A stretch of 64,000 nt of DNA. Source: Neocallimastix lanati (nom. inval.) (taxonomy: Eukaryota; Neocallimastigomycota; Neocallimastigomycetes; Neocallimastigales; Neocallimastigaceae). How positions within the stretch are numbered: the first letter of the stretch is position 1; every line of letters begins with the position of its first letter. Of the stretch, positions 60,109 to 64,000 are shown one piece after another. A program made the position numbers and the translations under genes. Below the pieces are notes generated by a model. That model was not told where the DNA came from. It saw nothing but the letters and a program-made list of their open reading frames with translations, and did no database searches. The stretch is taken from contig JACVTC010000066.1 in assembly GCA_016946835.1 (NCBI GenBank), positions 581,501-645,500 on the forward strand, given 5' to 3'.

Positions 60109-60663
60109 TTATAGAAAGGTAATATTAATAATTCCAGGAATATTTTCCAAGAAATAAACGTCTCTAGCTGATACAATACAGTTAGAAGATAAATCTAAAA
60201 TACGATAATCAGTAGAGTCCGAAGCATAACCAAGAAAAATTCCAGTTTTAGAATTATTTTCAAATTTATTTTTTTTATGACTATTATAGAAATATACTAT
60301 GCAACCAAAAACACGTAGGTGTGAAATATCAATAGGTTTGTTGAAGAAAACTTCATCTGGGATTTTTGAATTATTACCTTGATGAGGATTAAGGTTATAT
60401 AAACGACATGCACATAGAATAGCAGAATCCCAAAAATTAAGAGGTAATTTGGCAGAATTAAGTAGCGTGGTTGTACAATTATTAAGAGTTTGATTAATTC
60501 GTTCTGAACGACCATTTTGTTGTGGGTAGCCAGGAGTTGAATGAATTAATTTTATACCATTTTCGGAAAGATACTTGTTGAAATTTTCATTTGTGTATTC
60601 GGTTCCGTTGTCGGTTTTTAAAGTTTTAATTGTAAATTCAGTAGTATTTTCTACTATAGTCAT
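60109..60663 (-). mobile_element. Copia integrase core and C-terminal region
   Basis: 184 codons with the catalytic Asp (TDNGTEYTNENFNKYL), Glu region (PQQNGRSERINQTLNN), FNKPIDISHLRVFGCIVYF and GIFLGYASDSTDYRILDL. Part of 57,790-62,152. The pieces at 6.4 kb and 10.2-10.9 kb are relatives of this region. Confidence 0.9.
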
Positions 60664-60889
60664 CCATAAAAGTTATGTAGTAATTGAAATCGTTGTAGGA
60701 TGTTTTTAATTTACCAACTACATCGGAGTGTACAAGTTGTAGTGGTTGTGTGGTACTGTTTTCAATTGCATAAAATGGTTTTTTTCTCATTTTGCTGATT
60801 TTACATTGAGTGGAGTCCTTTTTGTTGTGAATACACGTGTGGTTTAAAACAAAATTTTCAATATCTTTATTATTGTTGAAGTGACCTAA

Positions 60890-62257
60890 TCATGCATGCC
60901 ATAGATCATAATCGAAATTATTAATATCAATATTTAAAGATTTATACATTTTAAAGGGTGTAGTATATAATGAGAAGAGATTTTCTTTGTCGGCATAAAT
61001 TTTCGCAACTGGTTTATTGTTTTTGAATAATTGAAGTCTATCCTTATTTAAATATTCATCAAAGTCGATAATAATGGTAAAATTATTTCTGACAAGGTAA
61101 TGTGTTGAAATTAAATTATTTTTGATGTTTGGCGCATAGTGGACCTTTGAGAGTTTGAAATCGAAATTTTTAATAGCGCCATTATATGTTCCTACTTTTA
61201 CAATTTTGTCAGATTTTCCATCAGGATAGGTGATAAATTTGTTGTTGACATTTTTGGTGTCATCTAGGTCTTTTTCTTCTTTTGTTAAATTTAATGAAGT
61301 ATCGCTGTCAATAATCCATCTTGTTGGTTCTTTCTTTTGATTAATTATAGGTTTATCATTGAAAACAGTGTTAACATTAATATTTCCTGAAAATCCAGTG
61401 AAAATTTCATCTTCGCTAAGTTCAGCAGAATCTTTTAAATCAGTAATATTTTTAATTCCTTCTATATTATTGGAACGATAATTTTTGTTTTTTGAATTGT
61501 TTCTTGATGTACTGCTTCTTTCTTGGTGTCTGATGTTTCCATTTGAAGGATTTTTATTATTTCTTCTATCTTTTCTTCTAGGATTTAAAAAACATTCATC
61601 AGTAGTGTGTCCGTGTTTATGGCAAATGTAACAATATTTTTCTTTTTCTTTATCTTTATCAGAATCATTGTTAAATTTATATGGTAATTTACCATTTCTA
61701 ACTCTATTAACCGATAGCTCTTGAGTAGTTTCGTTGCTATAGTCAATTTTCTTTATGTCTTTGTATTTTTTAATAAAAACACTAGTCAAGGCTATCCCTT
61801 CTTTTAATTCTTCAAAAGTTTTAAATTTGACTAAAAGTACTGGAGGAACTCCAAATTTTGAAGGTCCAACCTGTAAGAAGTAACTTTCTAATCTTATAAT
61901 CATTTCATAGGCGGTTTCACATCCTTCAATAAGTTCGGCTGTAGTTGAATCTAAGCTGCTTTCGATAATGGTTTGAGTCGCATAGTCTTCCTTGAGTTCG
62001 TCATCATCCATTTCTGTAATATCCAGGTCTTTTTTGATGCAGTCAATAAGATCTAATGCCGTTAAGTGACGTTTGAGAGCTCTATACCATCTTGGAAAGT
62101 TTTCTGTAGTTAATTTAAAATTTTGATAATTAAAAACCGATTTATTTGTCATAATTTTACGAAGTTTGGGACAGTTACTCTGAAAATGGCCTTGTTCTTT
62201 ACAGAAATAACATACTTTGATAGTTAGATTTTTCATTTTTCTTGTTAAATCCTCCAT
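60890..62257 (-). mobile_element. joined Ty3-type knuckle, Copia gag and protease
   Basis: One open frame of 455 codons. It opens with a zinc knuckle CYFCKEQGHFQSNC (residues 16-29) that belongs with the Ty3-type gag at its right. From about residue 36 (MTNKSVFNYQNFKLTTENFP) it reads as Copia gag with its own zinc knuckle CYICHKHGHTTDEC, the protease region and the pre-integrase end (YDLWHA). Two knuckles of two lineages in one frame mark the chimeric junction at about 62,150-62,160. Confidence 0.75.
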
Positions 62258-63019
62258 TTCTTTTCCTTCTTTAGACCTTTCTATTCTTAATTTATCAAAA
62301 CTTTTTTGGTTATTATAATTGTTAGTATTACTACTTCTAAGATTAGAACGAGAATAGTTATTAGAAAAAGAATTATTAGATGTAAAATTATGCCTTAGTT
62401 GGGTACTTTCTTAAGTTGACCTATTTTGCAAACGGTCTACCTTTTCAGCGATTTGATAAGCTTTTGAGAGAGTTAAATCATCATCCAATGCTACTGGTTT
62501 CCAAGCTTCTTGGTTGTTTTCTAAAGCATCAACATAATCTAATACACTGACATGTCTTTTTCTCTTTTTCTCTAGTTTTAAGTATAAGGTTTTAAATTTG
62601 ACATTAAAATCCTTTACCCTTTCATTTCTTTTTATTTTTAAAGATCGTAATTCCCTTAATAAATTATTTTGGTCTTCTTTAGTGCCATAAAATTCTTCTA
62701 ATGCATTAGTTATCTCTTGTAAGGAAGGATAATACTTTTCAGATGAAGATTCCGAGCCTGAAGAGCTATCTTCTTCATCATTGTCAATTGAACTATCATT
62801 GGTATTAATTTGATTTCCGAGTTCTTGAATAATTTGTCTCGGTTCTCCTGTTGAAGTTAAAACGCAAGCCAAGAAAATTTTTCTTTCATCTGTCACTTCA
62901 CCAAGTTCTACCCAAAGTTCAAGATCAGAACACCAGGTCTTGATATCTAAATTGTCCTTAGACAATTTTTCGATATCCTTTAATTCTTTCTTTAGTTCTC
63001 TGAAATGAATGTCACTCAT
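62160..63019 (-). mobile_element. Ty3/Gypsy-type gag joined to the Copia body
   Basis: The 202-codon frame at 62,411-63,019 starts MSDIHFRELKKELKDIEKLS and has LELWVELGEVTDERKIFLAC, an acidic Ser-rich patch, and LEEFYGTKEDQNNLLREL then RVKDFNVKFKTLYLKLE, the Retrotrans_gag pattern of Ty3/Gypsy. A Ser/Asn-rich spacer and the knuckle follow to the left. No Gypsy protease or polymerase follows; Copia sequence takes over. Broken copy. Confidence 0.65.
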
Positions 63020-63188
63020 TTTTACCAGAATTTTTAGTATTTAACTAATTTGAATTTAATTTATTTATTAATTAATATTTTATTTTAAGTAGTTTGATTA
63101 AAGAAAAATAACAAAACTACCAAGTATTTGTAAAAAAAATTATATATATATTAAATATATTAATTGTAAATAGTATAATTTATTTTTT
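63020..63188. other. AT-rich leader before the Ty3-type gag
   Basis: Short AT-rich stretch between the gag ATG (63,019) and the hairpin repeats. Nothing else seen. Confidence 0.6.
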
Positions 63189-63403
63189 TTTATTTCAAAC
63201 ACTCTGTTTAACAGATAAAAAAAAATAATATTGTTATAATATTAATTAATCCTTTATTCCAAACACTCTGTTTGACGAATAAATAAAAATTTTGTAATAT
63301 TAATGAATCTTTTATTCCAAACACTCTGTTTGACGAATAAATAAAATTATTGTTAATAATATTAATATTTACTTTATTTCAAACACTCTGTTCGACAATA
63401 AAG
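63189..63403 (-). repeat. four hairpin-forming tandem repeats in a retroelement leader
   Basis: Units at 63,189-63,219, 63,253-63,283, 63,311-63,341 and 63,373-63,403 (spacing 64, 58, 62 bp). All share the core CAAACACTCTGTT. In the middle two, TTTATTC/GAATAAA and CAAAC/GTTTG form a two-part stem around the loop ACTCT; in the outer two the stems are kept with one or two mismatches. They lie 170-385 bp upstream of the gag start, within the element's transcribed leader if the LTR begins at 63,989. Confidence 0.8.
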
Positions 63404-63989
63404 AAAGAAAACTTTTGTTCAAGAAAAAATTATTATATTTTTTTTATTGAGTAAATAATAAGTACTATACCCGGAGAATCAATAATTATTTCATATGCAT
63501 ATATTATAAATTTAAATCGTTTTTCAAACCCCCAAGTGAAGTTACTGCGTCGTTCGACCTCGTTCTAAAGACCGTCAGTCAGATACTCTTGATATATCGT
63601 AACCTTATCTTTAAAACCTCTACTACCCCGCTTCAATGCAACCTCACTCTGTTTTACTTTGCGAATTTAAAATTATTTTTATATTTTTATAACCTCTACT
63701 ACGTATATCGTTATCTAGATACTATATGCAAGTATATAATTACGCCGGATACCTAAAAAAAAATTTTGTTGGAATAAAGAAAAATATTTTAATGTGTATA
63801 TTTTTAAAAAAAATTTTTTTTTTATAATTTATAATTAATAACAATTTTAATATATACTAATAACTTAAAAATTAAATATTTTAAAATTAATTATTATAAT
63901 TAAATAGCATTTCCAGCTACTTTCCAATAGCATTGTTAGGATTAGTAAAAATCGTTTACGTTTTATACAGCTTACCTATTACGGTGTCA
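63404..63989 (-). repeat. probable Ty3-type 5' LTR (partly delimited)
   Basis: On the minus strand an LTR-like start TGACACCGTAATAGGTAAGC lies at 63,989, matching the first bases of the Gypsy LTR at 52,472 (TGACACC). A GC-richer block at 63,520-63,680 (CTGACTGACGGTCTTTAGAA, GAGTGAGGTTGCATTG) would be its middle or right part. The inner end is not fixed; a boundary near 63,480 is possible. The window ends 11 bases beyond the LTR start. Confidence 0.45.
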
Positions 63990-64000
63990 TGGATAAAACG

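Larger units (their letters stand above)
57790..62152 (-). mobile_element. Ty1/Copia element body with 3' LTR
   Basis: Nearly complete minus-strand Copia body, right to left: Copia-type gag (FPRWYRALKRHLTALDLID), zinc knuckle (CYICHKHGHTTDEC), protease region (WIIDSDTSLNLTK) and pre-integrase, all in 60,890-62,152; integrase 60,109-60,663 (TLKTDNGTEYTNENF, QQNGRSERINQTL, GIFLGYASDSTDYRI); Asn-rich linker about 59,492-60,100; reverse transcriptase 59,009-59,480 (KALYGLKQAGRQWYKE, LYVDDILLTGED); RNase H 58,471-58,875 (RPDISFAVNQ, YSDADYAGDEETGKSTSGYI, SITLSTTEA); 3' LTR. The 5' LTR and leader are absent, because the gag is joined to Ty3-type gag sequence. Broken, about five or six breaks; one of the better preserved retroelements here. 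Confidence 0.85.

Noticed and set aside
63189-63403. CRISPR-like array
   Set aside because: Spacers are AT-rich and similar to each other; no cas genes; lies in a retroelement leader.

Overview
The window looks like nuclear DNA of an anaerobic gut fungus (Neocallimastigomycota). It is extremely AT-rich, full of long poly(A)/poly(T) runs and short-unit repeats, and its one intact host gene is an intron-bearing, secreted CotH-type protein with chitin-binding (CBM18) modules and Thr-rich linkers, an architecture typical of these fungi. The phylum is an inference from composition and gene content. I found no rRNA, no complete tRNA and no CRISPR array.

Layout. 1-5.9 kb: AT-rich, with weak coding remnants and one dispersed repeat. 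5.9-11.45 kb: two broken Ty1/Copia remnants on the minus strand around a large microsatellite. 11.5-17.25 kb: one broken Ty3/Gypsy element (minus strand) split by two foreign inserts. The first (11,752-14,309) is a slice of what looks like a large DNA virus genome (helicase piece, Cys/His-motif gene, RNA polymerase large-subunit piece). The second (about 14,990-16,385) is a decayed host-type bulb-lectin gene. 17.3-17.9 kb: another Gypsy integrase piece. 18.3-20.0 kb: an element with about 430-bp terminal inverted repeats lying between two coding-like scraps. 20.6-25.2 kb: two Gypsy remnants on the plus strand. 25.2-30.0 kb: homopolymer-rich spacer. 30.0-33.6 kb: the CotH-CBM18 gene (minus strand, four exons). 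33.6-40.2 kb: satellites and three copies of one LTR-like repeat. 40.4-43.8 kb: Copia pieces. 44.7-45.9 kb: a Gypsy piece. 46.0-52.5 kb: a Gypsy element with a recognisable LTR at each end. 51.0-51.9 and 54.1-56.0 kb: gag-like pieces on the plus strand with structured leader DNA. 57.8-63.99 kb: a large minus-strand element in which a Copia body is joined to a Ty3-type gag, leader and LTR start.

The most interesting region is 11.5-17.3 kb. The virus-like slice is bounded by an 8-bp direct repeat and sits inside a retrotransposon, so it looks like integrated DNA rather than an ancestral host locus. Its three gene pieces (transcription and helicase functions plus a short Cys/His motif) match nucleocytoplasmic large DNA viruses, or, as an alternative, cytoplasmic virus-like linear plasmids. 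Other points of note are the tandemly amplified CBM18 modules, a four-unit hairpin repeat in a retroelement leader, a run of hairpins with a pseudoknot-like arrangement at 54.1-54.5 kb, and the Ty3-Copia chimera.

All calls come from reading the sequence by eye. Family names rest on motifs, and no database search was possible. Retroelement and virus copies are described as fossils only.
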